Origin: Gammaproteobacteria bacterium
GTDB lineage: Bacteria; Pseudomonadota; Gammaproteobacteria; QNFN01
Direction of reading: 5' to 3'
Assembly: GCA_003645555.1 (NCBI GenBank)
Contig: QNFN01000035.1
Span: forward strand, 1-10,170
DNA length: 10,170 bases
The translations under genes were made by a program, and so were the position numbers. Numbering within the stretch: position 1 is the first letter of the stretch; the number at the start of each line of letters is the position of its first letter. The notes under the pieces are model-generated. The model did not search any database and was not told where the DNA came from. It was given only the letters and a program-made list of their open reading frames with translations. Positions 1 through 5,955 of the stretch are shown piece after piece.

Positions 1-135
1 AGTAGATGGTGATGCAGAATGTTCAGATTTGAGGCGCCAAGGGCACGTAATAGCTGGACTATTGCGCAACTTGGCAACGATAAAGCTGGACATTCTGGGC
101 GCCAGATACGAGTTCATGAATTAATCAGAGGTTCC
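1..135. repeat. Partial copy of a foldback (MITE-like) repeat, left end outside the window
   Basis: This stretch matches 3577-3710 at roughly 90% by eye. The last 53 bases (83-135) are identical in both copies. It ends in the same terminal sequence GAGGTTCC as the complete copy. The central hairpin is decayed here: AATAG and CTATT are still separated by a short loop, but the second stem of the other copy is broken by substitutions. No reading frame is carried. The right end stops just before the acuI ribosome binding site, so any acuI promoter lies in the repeat or farther left. Confidence 0.85.
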
Positions 136-151
136 TAAGGAAGACAGCATC

Positions 152-1132
152 ATGAAAGCGATCCTGATCAACAAGGACGACAACGGTTACAGCGCCCAAT
201 TCACCGATGTCGACGAAAGCCAACTGCCCGAGGGTGACGTCACCGTGAAGGTCGACTACTCCACCCTGAACTACAAGGACAGCCTCGCGATCACCGGCAC
301 CTCGCCGGTGGTGCGCAGCTTCCCGATGGTGCCGGGCATCGACCTGGCCGGCACGGTCGAGGCCAGTTCACATCCCGAGTTCCAGGCCGGCGACAAGGTT
401 TTGCTCAACGGTTTCGGCGTCGGCGAAGTGCACTGGGGCGGACTCGCCCAAAAGGCGTGCCTCAAGGGTGACTGGTTGATCCCGTTACCGGACGTCTTCA
501 CGCCCAAGCAGACGATGGCCATCGGTACGGCGGGATACACGGCCATGCTTTGCGTGCTGGGGTTGGAGCGGAACGGAGTGACCCCGGAACAGGGTGAGAT
601 CCTCGTCACCGGCGCGGCGGGCGGCGTCGGCAGTGTAGCCATTTCCATCCTTGCCAAACTGGGCTACACGGTCGTCGCCTCCACCGGCCGCCCGGAGCAG
701 GCCGACTACCTGAAAGGCCTCGGTGCGGCCGCCACCATCGATCGTAACGAGTTGTCCGAAAAAGGCCGACCGCTGGGCAAAGAACGCTGGGCCGGGGCCG
801 TCGATGCCGTCGGCAGCCACACGCTGGCCAATGTCTGCGCGGGCCTGAAGTACGGCGGCACCGTCGCCGCCTGCGGCCTGGCCGGCGGGTTCGACCTGCC
901 GGCCACGGTGATGCCCTTCATCCTGCGTGGCGTGACCCTGGCCGGTATCGACAGTGTCTACCGCCCCAAGGCCGACCGGATCGAGGCATGGAATCGCCTT
1001 GGCACTGACCTTGATTTCGGCCACATCGAAGCGATCATGAGCGAAATCCCCTTGTCCGGGGCGATCGCCGCAGCGGCGGACCAGATGGCCGGGAAGGTTC
1101 GCGGTCGCGTCGTGGTCGACGTCAACCGGTAA
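152..1132 (+). CDS. acuI: Acrylyl-CoA reductase (NADPH) AcuI / YhdH-family oxidoreductase
   Basis: This is a 326-residue zinc-free medium-chain dehydrogenase/reductase of the AcuI/YhdH family. The family reduces acryloyl-CoA to propionyl-CoA with NADPH in the cytosol, which detoxifies acrylate and serves 3-hydroxypropionate or DMSP breakdown. The N-terminal GroES-like domain carries LNYKD (39-43) and [10 protein letters not shown] (61-70). The Rossmann domain carries the dinucleotide loop [12 protein letters not shown] (152-163) and STGR (177-180), where Ser and Arg usually hold the NADPH 2'-phosphate. The C-terminus [11 protein letters not shown] is typical. Length matches the family. The ATG start is supported by AAGGAAG at 137-143, eight bases upstream. 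Third codon positions are strongly G/C. No DMSP lyase or demethylase gene is nearby, so the physiological substrate is inferred from the family only. A strong inverted repeat follows the stop, suggesting a single-gene transcript. Confidence 0.9.
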   Translation: MKAILINKDDNGYSAQFTDVDESQLPEGDVTVKVDYSTLNYKDSLAITGTSPVVRSFPMVPGIDLAGTVEASSHPEFQAGDKVLLNGFGVGEVHWGGLAQKACLKGDWLIPLPDVFTPKQTMAIGTAGYTAMLCVLGLERNGVTPEQGEILVTGAAGGVGSVAISILAKLGYTVVASTGRPEQADYLKGLGAAATIDRNELSEKGRPLGKERWAGAVDAVGSHTLANVCAGLKYGGTVAACGLAGGFDLPATVMPFILRGVTLAGIDSVYRPKADRIEAWNRLGTDLDFGHIEAIMSEIPLSGAIAAAADQMAGKVRGRVVVDVNR

Positions 1133-1153
1133 TACACGCAAGCCATGACGGAC

Positions 1154-1194
1154 GCCGCAAGGCCCGGGATCGTTCCAACCCCGGGCCTTGCGGC
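1154..1194 (+). terminator. Perfect 15-bp GC-rich stem-loop downstream of acuI
   Basis: The arms at 1154-1168 and 1180-1194 are perfectly complementary (GCCGCAAGGCCCGGG against its reverse complement), with an 11-base loop. It begins 21 bases after the acuI stop. No T-run follows (the next bases are AAAACGGG), so it is not a classical intrinsic terminator. It may still stop transcription or protect the acuI 3' end. Confidence 0.6.
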
Positions 1195-1473
1195 AAAACG
1201 GGTATGTCCGTTACCCGAGAGAACTCCACAGGGAGGGGACCGGAGACAACTCGTTGCCGGGCGAGTCCATCGTCCGCTTTGCCAGACCCCCCAGGAACTC
1301 GTCATTAAAAGCCTGCATCCGGACGAATTTCCAGAGCAGAGTTCCAGGCATTCGTTGCCCTGATGTTGAACGCCTGCTTGTCCCTGAACTGGATACTCTT
1401 CAGTCTTTAATTGACTTATGTCAATCCCAGTCTACGCTTTATCGGGGGCTCTCCTGTACGGAGGTAAAGATCA
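1195..1473. other. Gene-free interval between acuI and the Tat hydrolase
   Basis: I see no convincing coding region; short frames here lack ribosome sites and family features. A second small hairpin, CGGGTA/TACCCG (1199-1204 and 1212-1217), follows the stem-loop after acuI. A purine-rich stretch, GGGAGGGG, lies near 1231-1238 but leads into no gene. The right part holds the FNR-like palindrome and the ribosome binding site of the next gene. A structured leader RNA cannot be excluded, but I recognise no riboswitch class. Confidence 0.5.
1410..1425. promoter_or_regulatory. FNR/ANR/FixK-like palindrome upstream of the Tat hydrolase
   Basis: ATTGACTTATGTCAAT is a perfect 6-4-6 inverted repeat. 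It fits the TTGAY-N4-RTCAA form of sites bound by FNR/CRP-superfamily regulators of anaerobic or nitrogen-oxide responses. Its centre is about 56 bases upstream of the ATG at 1474. TTGACT (1411-1416) could also act as a -35 element with a weak TACGCT at 1433-1438, 16 bases on; in that case a bound factor would block rather than activate. The palindrome is seen; its use is inferred. Confidence 0.5.
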
Positions 1474-2310
1474 ATGTGTACTTCAGACCATGACGATCAC
1501 AATGAAAGTCCTGATGCGCCAAGTCGCCGCCAGTTTCTCAGAAGCGCATCTATTGGAGCGGCCGCGGTTGGCGTCGCCTCACTGGGGATCCAGGCCAGAG
1601 CCGAAGCAGCAACGGATCCTTATGCACCACCAGATAAGCCTGCCCTTCCCCCCTCCAACATGGTCCTGGATCTCCCTCGGACCGCACTCGTAATTACCGA
1701 TCCCCAGATCGATTTTCTCAGTCCTGACGGCGTAACCTGGGGAGTGGTCGGCAAGAGCGTCACCGCACACAACACGGTAGCCAATATAGGCAGATTGCTG
1801 ACTGCCGCAAAAAGTGTCGACATGGTGGTCGCGGTTTCTCCTCATTATTACTATCCAACAGATAAAGGTTGGCGGTTCGAGGGTGCGCTTGAAAAACTCA
1901 TGCATAAAATCAGCATGTTTGACCGCCCAAGCCCTTATTCTATGGCCGGATTCGACAATTCGGGTGCCGACTTCATGCCGGAATATAAGGAACTTATCCT
2001 GGACGGTAAGACCATTGTCACCTCACCGCACAAGGTCTATGGCCCGGAAGCAAACGACCTGGTATTGCAGTTGCGCAAAAACAAGGTGGACCAGGTAATT
2101 CTTGGTGGGATGTCAGCAAATCTATGCGTGGAAGCCCACATGCGTGAACTTCTCGAACAAGGCTTCGAGGTCGCCGTCGTCAAGGATGCCACTGCCGCAG
2201 CGATGTTGCCGGAGGGTGATGGCTATCTTGCTGCCATCATCAATTTCCGTTACATGGCGAACGCGCTCTGGAGTACCGATGAGGCGGTCAAGCGTATAAC
2301 GGCCACCTGA
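1474..2310 (+). CDS. Tat-exported isochorismatase-family cysteine hydrolase
   Basis: The 278-residue protein has a twin-arginine signal: SRRQFLRSA (17-25), then an Ala/Gly-rich hydrophobic stretch and a likely cleavage near ARAEA (41-45). The mature part is an isochorismatase-like hydrolase, a fold shared by nicotinamidases, N-carbamoylsarcosine amidases and isochorismatases. The expected catalytic triad is visible: Asp76 in ALVITDPQIDF, Lys187 in SPHKVYG and Cys218 in SANLCVEAH. A folded enzyme would thus be sent to the periplasm, unlike most family members, which are cytosolic. The start is well supported by GGAGG at 1460-1464, nine bases before the ATG. An FNR-like palindrome lies upstream and a strong hairpin downstream. 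The substrate cannot be told from sequence; an amide or a small cyclic compound is the family norm. Codon use is less G/C-rich than in acuI. Confidence 0.85.
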   Translation: MCTSDHDDHNESPDAPSRRQFLRSASIGAAAVGVASLGIQARAEAATDPYAPPDKPALPPSNMVLDLPRTALVITDPQIDFLSPDGVTWGVVGKSVTAHNTVANIGRLLTAAKSVDMVVAVSPHYYYPTDKGWRFEGALEKLMHKISMFDRPSPYSMAGFDNSGADFMPEYKELILDGKTIVTSPHKVYGPEANDLVLQLRKNKVDQVILGGMSANLCVEAHMRELLEQGFEVAVVKDATAAAMLPEGDGYLAAIINFRYMANALWSTDEAVKRITAT

Positions 2311-2381
2311 AAAGCAACTATCCGCTAGGTGTACCTCTCCATCACCTGGCATTCGGCGTTACCACTCCGTTCCAAAAACAG

Positions 2382-2407
2382 CCCCGTCTACAGTTCTGTA
2401 GGCGGGG
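2382..2407. terminator. Probable (bidirectional) terminator hairpin between hydrolase and cysK
   Basis: The arms 2382-2393 and 2396-2407 pair over 12 bp with one G-T wobble (CCCCGTCTACAG with CTGTAGGCGGGG). AAAAA precedes the stem at 2374-2378 and TCCTTCC follows it. Read on the minus strand it is a stem followed shortly by TTTTT, and on the plus strand a stem followed by a weaker pyrimidine run. It ends the hydrolase transcript, so cysK probably has its own promoter. Confidence 0.65.
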
Positions 2408-2410
2408 TCC

Positions 2411-2440
2411 TTCCAGCAAGACGGTATATGAGCCTATATT
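2411..2440 (+). promoter_or_regulatory. Possible cysK promoter
   Basis: TATATT at 2435-2440 is a reasonable -10 element. The best -35 partner is poor (TTCCAG at 2411-2416, spacing 18). The segment sits between the preceding hairpin and the cysK ribosome site, where a promoter is needed. TATA repeats on both sides of TGAGCC (2425-2438) could be a small operator. This is a weak call. Confidence 0.35.
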
Positions 2441-2481
2441 GTGGTGGGGGTTAATTGTTCAACTGTTCTGGGAGGCCACAT

Positions 2482-3537
2482 ATGGGTCGTAAGTTTGAAA
2501 ACATTCTGGAAACCATCGGCAACACGCCAATTGTCAGGATCGGCAAGCTCGCCCCTGCGGGCATCAACCTTTTCGTCAAGATTGAAGCCTTCAATCCCTT
2601 GGGATCGGTAAAAGACCGTCTGGCACTGGGAGTTATCGAGGATGCCGAAAATTCAGGGGCTTTGAAACCCGGGCAAACTGTTATCGAGGCAACCAGTGGA
2701 AACACAGGTATCGGCCTCGCCATGGTATGCGCCCAGAAAGGGTACCCGCTGGTGGTTACCATGGCCGAAAGTTTCAGTCTCGAGCGACGAAAGTTGATGC
2801 GTTTTCTTGGCGCCAAGGTCGTACTTACTCCGGCAGCGAAAAAGGGTACCGGCATGGTTGCCAAGGCCCAGGAACTCGCTAAGGCCAATGGCTGGTTCCT
2901 TACACGTCAGTTCGAAAATGAGGCCAATCCCGACATACATTCACGTACGACAGCTCGGGAGATCATCAATGATTTTGAGGGAGAGCCACTCGATTACTGG
3001 GTTACCGGTTTCGGTACAGGCGGAACCTTGAAAGGCGTCGCCCGGATTTTGGCCAAGGAAAAGCCCGAAACCAAAATCATTGTCTGCGAACCCGAAGATG
3101 CTCCCATGCTAAGCAGTGGCACCGGGCAGGAGAGAAATGCGGACCATACGCCAGCCGCAAGTCATCCGTCATTCAAGCCCCACCCCCTGCAAGGCTGGAG
3201 CCCGGATTTCATTCCCAAGCTGACAGACGATGCTGTCGATACTGGGGTAATCGATCGCATATTCACTATTTCCGGAGCGGATGCCATCCTTTACAGCCAG
3301 AAACTGGCCAAGGAAGAAGGCATCTTTGTTGGCATCAGTGCCGGTGGCACTTTAGCTGGAGCTCTCAAGATTTGTGCAGAAGCACCAGAAGGATCGACGG
3401 TTCTTTGTATGCTTCCCGATACCGGAGAGCGGTATCTGAGCACGCCGCTGTTTGCCGGGATACACGACGAGATGACGGATGAGGAGCTTGAAATATCGCA
3501 CTCCACCCCGGGATTCCATCTTGAAGCTGTAACTTGA
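2482..3537 (+). CDS. cysK: Cysteine synthase (O-acetylserine sulfhydrylase A)
   Basis: This PLP enzyme makes cysteine from O-acetylserine and sulfide in the cytosol. Counting from the ATG at 2482 (351 residues), it shows the start motif ETIGNTPIVRI (10-20), the PLP lysine Lys44 in GSVKDR, the substrate loop TSGNTG (71-76), the phosphate loop GTGGT (178-182) and SAGG (286-289). The start is set by GGGAGG ending six bases before the ATG; a TTG nine codons upstream is in frame but has no such site. Usual CysK length is about 310-325. The excess comes partly from an insertion around 209-233, before PHPLQGWSPDFIP, and partly from an acidic C-terminal tail after TPLF. A cystathionine beta-synthase-like role is less likely but not excluded. 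A foldback repeat starts 14 bases after the stop. Codon use is less G/C-rich than in the transporter genes. Confidence 0.9.
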   Translation: MGRKFENILETIGNTPIVRIGKLAPAGINLFVKIEAFNPLGSVKDRLALGVIEDAENSGALKPGQTVIEATSGNTGIGLAMVCAQKGYPLVVTMAESFSLERRKLMRFLGAKVVLTPAAKKGTGMVAKAQELAKANGWFLTRQFENEANPDIHSRTTAREIINDFEGEPLDYWVTGFGTGGTLKGVARILAKEKPETKIIVCEPEDAPMLSSGTGQERNADHTPAASHPSFKPHPLQGWSPDFIPKLTDDAVDTGVIDRIFTISGADAILYSQKLAKEEGIFVGISAGGTLAGALKICAEAPEGSTVLCMLPDTGERYLSTPLFAGIHDEMTDEELEISHSTPGFHLEAVT

Positions 3538-3551
3538 TGTGGTATTTGTAG

Positions 3552-3710
3552 GGAGCCTCTGATCAAGTCTGGACGAAGTAGATGGCGATGCGGAATGTTC
3601 AGATTTGAGGCGTCAGGCGCAGGTAATAGCGAGCTATTGCGCAGCTTGGTAACGATCAAGCTGGACATTCTGGGCGCCAGATACGAGTTCATGAATTAAT
3701 CAGAGGTTCC
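3552..3710. mobile_element. Complete MITE-like foldback element, about 159 bp
   Basis: The ends are imperfect inverted repeats: GGAGCCTCTGATCAAGTC on the left and the complement of GGAACCTCTGATTAATTC on the right, 15 of 18 matching. Inside are AATAGC-GA-GCTATT (3625-3638), CAGCTTG-8 nt-CAAGCTG (3642-3663), and GAATGTTCAG (3593-3602) facing CTGGACATTC (3661-3670). The whole element can therefore fold into a long imperfect hairpin. GTAG lies to the left and TTAG to the right, a possible decayed 4-bp target duplication; TTAG fits the YTAR target of IS5-type elements. It encodes nothing and would depend on a transposase elsewhere. It sits between the converging cysK and regulator genes and may help terminate both. 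Bases 3577-3710 match 1-135. Confidence 0.75.
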
Positions 3711-3769
3711 TTAGTGCTTGTTACCCTGAAGTGCCGGGTACCTGTCCGTGAACACACGAAAGCGATGCT

Positions 3770-4351
3770 TCAGAAAGACGGGGGAGTGCAGGCGCTGACG
3801 ATGACGCAGTCGGTGTCGCTGATGTTTCTGAAGCGGTGCGGCAAGCGACTGTCGAACAGGTAAGCATCCCCGGCCTTGAGAACCTGGACGCGATCACCGA
3901 CGGTGACCTCGATCTCACCGGAGATCACTACCCCGGCCTCTTCAGCTTCATGGCGAAGCATGTCCTCGCCCGTGTCCGTTCCCGACGGGTAGCACTCGTA
4001 GAGGACCTGCAGTGAATGTCGCGAGGCATCCCCTACCTGGCGGAACGAGGCCTGATCAAGGTTTCCCGTTGCACCGATCTTGCTCAGCGCGCCCGGGCTC
4101 AGTTCCTTCAACTCGTCGCTGGCAAAGAAGTACTCCTCACCGGCCTCTTTCTCGGCGCTGAAAAATTCCGATAGGGACATGGAGATGCCCTCGAGCACCT
4201 TTTTCAATGAACCCACCGAGGGACTCGAGCGATTCTGCTCGATCATGGATATCGTGCCGTTGGTCACCCCGCTGCGGCTGGCCAGTTGTCGTTGTGAGAG
4301 CCCCTTCGCCTCACGAGCCTCCTTGAGCCTCTTACCGACGTCGATATCCAT
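3770..4351 (-). CDS. puuR: PuuR-like transcriptional regulator (XRE HTH + cupin)
   Basis: The 193-residue protein has an N-terminal XRE-type helix-turn-helix (about 6-61, with GKRLKEAREAKGLSQRQLA and TNGTISMIEQN) and a C-terminal cupin-2 domain (about 113-190, with HEAEEAGVVISGEIEV and LPHRFRN). Layout, length and the ending SACTPPSF closely resemble E. coli PuuR, which represses putrescine breakdown genes and is relieved by putrescine. It is divergent from the ABC operon that begins at 4779, so that operon is its most likely target; self-regulation is also likely. The start ATG (4349-4351 on the complement) has only a weak purine-rich AAGTGGA upstream. The symbol is by similarity; the ligand could be another amine or a transported compound. 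The 59 bases between the gene end and the repeat hold nothing I recognise. Confidence 0.85.
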   Translation of the reverse strand: MDIDVGKRLKEAREAKGLSQRQLASRSGVTNGTISMIEQNRSSPSVGSLKKVLEGISMSLSEFFSAEKEAGEEYFFASDELKELSPGALSKIGATGNLDQASFRQVGDASRHSLQVLYECYPSGTDTGEDMLRHEAEEAGVVISGEIEVTVGDRVQVLKAGDAYLFDSRLPHRFRNISDTDCVIVSACTPPSF

Positions 4352-4379
4352 GTTTGTCCACTTGGCAGCTTTGACAGGC

Positions 4380-4515
4380 GTTTAATATATTTAGCTGCGG
4401 TATGATGAACACTGTTGCATCCCGCCATCCACGACGCACCTAAATGCAGTTCAAATACCCGAATTAAACAACCTTGTGTTTAATATTACATTACATGTTG
4501 TCTTTTATTTTAAAC
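4380..4515. promoter_or_regulatory. Cluster of GTTTAAT half-sites, candidate operators of the PuuR-like regulator
   Basis: The AT-rich divergent region contains GTTTAATAT at 4380-4388 and again at 4478-4486. ATTAAACA (4463-4470) and TGTTTAAT (4477-4484) form a perfect 8-6-8 inverted repeat. TTTAAAC follows at 4509-4515. The first site overlaps TATATT on the minus strand (4384-4389), a possible -10 of the regulator gene. The others lie over or just upstream of the operon promoter. Binding by the divergent regulator is inferred. Confidence 0.5.
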
Positions 4516-4526
4516 GATGATATAAA
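4498..4526 (+). promoter_or_regulatory. Sigma70-type promoter of the ABC transporter operon
   Basis: TTGTCT (4498-4503) and TATAAA (4521-4526) are separated by exactly 17 bases, matching four of six and five of six consensus positions. Transcription would start near 4533, leaving a leader of about 245 nt. A GTTTAAA half-site lies in the spacer. Confidence 0.65.
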
Positions 4527-4671
4527 GACATGCAACCAAGCTCGATATTCTTAACAGTTGACGCCTCGCTTCCAATCCGGGGCAGCCGTCGGTATCGGTG
4601 TCAAATGGGTAACATACCGAAGCATTCTGAATTTACCGGCGCCCAACCGGCATCCGAACCGGAGATCGCCC

Positions 4672-4779
4672 ATGGCCGCAACATGGCATGAGCAACCCCG
4701 GCGACATCCCATCAGAACCGCACAGTCTATGCTTGAGCGCGTCTTCTACACTGTTCGTCGACCCTGGGAATCCGCTTGA
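4672..4779 (+). CDS. Possible 35-residue leader ORF overlapping the ATPase start
   Basis: A short frame opens at ATG 4672 with GGAG at 4661-4664, seven bases upstream, and ends in TGA at 4777-4779. The A of that stop is also the A of the next ATG (TGATG), the classic arrangement for translational coupling. The peptide starts MAATWHEQPRRHP and is rich in Arg and aromatic residues. It matches no family I know. The same frame is open from 4558 without another ribosome site. It could be a real coupling or leader peptide, or chance; the strongest points are the ribosome site and the overlap. Confidence 0.35.
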   Translation: MAATWHEQPRRHPIRTAQSMLERVFYTVRRPWESA

Positions 4780-5876
4780 TGGATGAGCCGACTGCCTTCG
4801 TTGAATTCAGAAATGTCCAGAAGAGCTATGACGGGGAAACCCTGGTAGTCAAGGATTTCAACCTTGCCATTGCCCGTGGTGAATTCGTCACCATGCTGGG
4901 CCCCTCCGGCTCCGGCAAAACGACCTGCCTGATGATGCTGGCCGGGTTTGAACCCGCGACCCATGGAGAAATATTGCTGGGCGGAAAACCCATCAATGAC
5001 GTACCACCCCACAAACGTGGTATCGGTATGGTGTTCCAGAATTACGCGTTGTTCCCGCATATGAGCGTGGCCGAGAACCTGGCCTTCCCGTTGATGGTCC
5101 GCAAGATTCCTGCAGCAGAAATCGAACAGAAGGTGAGCCGCGCGCTGGAAATGGTCGAGCTCCCGGAGTTCGGCAAGCGCCGCCCGGCCCAGCTATCAGG
5201 TGGCCAACAGCAGCGTGTCGCCGTCGCCCGCGCCCTGGTCTTTGACCCCGAACTCATCCTGATGGATGAACCGCTTGGCGCACTCGACAAGCAGTTGCGC
5301 GAGCAGATGCAGTACGAGATCAAGCATCTCCACGAGACCCTGGGCATCACCATGGTCTACGTGACCCACGACCAGTCCGAGGCCCTCACCATGTCGGACC
5401 GGATCGCCGTGTTCAATGATGGCGTGGTGCAGCAGCTGGCGACCCCCTCCGAGCTTTACGAAAAACCGGAGAACGCCTTTGTCGCGAGCTTCATCGGCGA
5501 GAACAACCGTTTGAACGGGGCGGTCAGCAGCGTCGAGGGCAGCGTGTGCGTGGTCGATCTCGACGGCGGCGGCACGGTACGCGCGGCCAAGGTCAACGTC
5601 GATGGCGTCGGCGCCCGCGCCAGTCTCTCGATCCGCCCGGAGCGCATCGAGCTTGCCCCGGAAAGCGGCTCCATGGCCAACGAATTTCGTGGCCGGATCG
5701 AGGACCTGATCTATCTCGGCGACCATATCCGCGTCCGCATGTCGGTGGCCGGGACTGACGAATTCATCGTCAAGGTCCGGAATACGGCCAGCCGGGGCAA
5801 TTTGAAAAAAGGCGATGAAATGAGTGTGGGATGGCACTCGGAAGATTGTCGGGCACTCGATCCGATCGAGGTCTGA
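4779..5876 (+). CDS. potA: ABC transporter ATP-binding protein (PotA-like, polyamine/opine family)
   Basis: This cytoplasmic ATPase of 365 residues powers the importer encoded downstream. Visible motifs are Walker A GPSGSGKT (41-48), the Q-loop glutamine in [20 protein letters not shown] (Gln87), signature LSGGQQQR (139-146), Walker B LILMDEP (159-165), D-loop GALD (167-170) and switch His197 in VTHD. A C-terminal TOBE-type domain follows (about 240-360, with [10 protein letters not shown] at 283-292). This layout is that of PotA and its relatives. I prefer ATG 4779 over the TTG directly before it because of GGGAA at 4766-4770 and the TGATG overlap. It is the first gene of a four-gene operon divergent from the PuuR-like regulator. 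The family also serves opines and other small cations, so substrate is not given by this subunit. Confidence 0.92.
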   Translation: MDEPTAFVEFRNVQKSYDGETLVVKDFNLAIARGEFVTMLGPSGSGKTTCLMMLAGFEPATHGEILLGGKPINDVPPHKRGIGMVFQNYALFPHMSVAENLAFPLMVRKIPAAEIEQKVSRALEMVELPEFGKRRPAQLSGGQQQRVAVARALVFDPELILMDEPLGALDKQLREQMQYEIKHLHETLGITMVYVTHDQSEALTMSDRIAVFNDGVVQQLATPSELYEKPENAFVASFIGENNRLNGAVSSVEGSVCVVDLDGGGTVRAAKVNVDGVGARASLSIRPERIELAPESGSMANEFRGRIEDLIYLGDHIRVRMSVAGTDEFIVKVRNTASRGNLKKGDEMSVGWHSEDCRALDPIEV

Positions 5877-5955
5877 CATTGGAGCGTTCGCTCGGAGAAG
5901 TCGAACGAAAACCGCCCGCATCAAGCCGGGCCAGAGAAGTGATGGAGATGTACTG

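Noticed and set aside
152..1132. DMSP-degradation cluster suggested by acuI
   Set aside because: No lyase, demethylase or DMSP transporter gene is recognisable. AcuI/YhdH proteins are common outside DMSP pathways.
485..1141. Long minus-strand open frame opposite acuI
   Set aside because: It is the complement shadow of a well-supported gene in GC-rich sequence. It has no family motif and an amino-acid composition typical of antisense frames.
1145..1493. Two short plus-strand frames after acuI
   Set aside because: They run through a hairpin and the FNR-like site, lack ribosome binding sites and have no recognisable protein features.
1..3710. Composite transposon
   Set aside because: Repeats flank the genes, but neither copy encodes a transposase and no target duplication can be seen around the whole unit, because the left end is outside the window.
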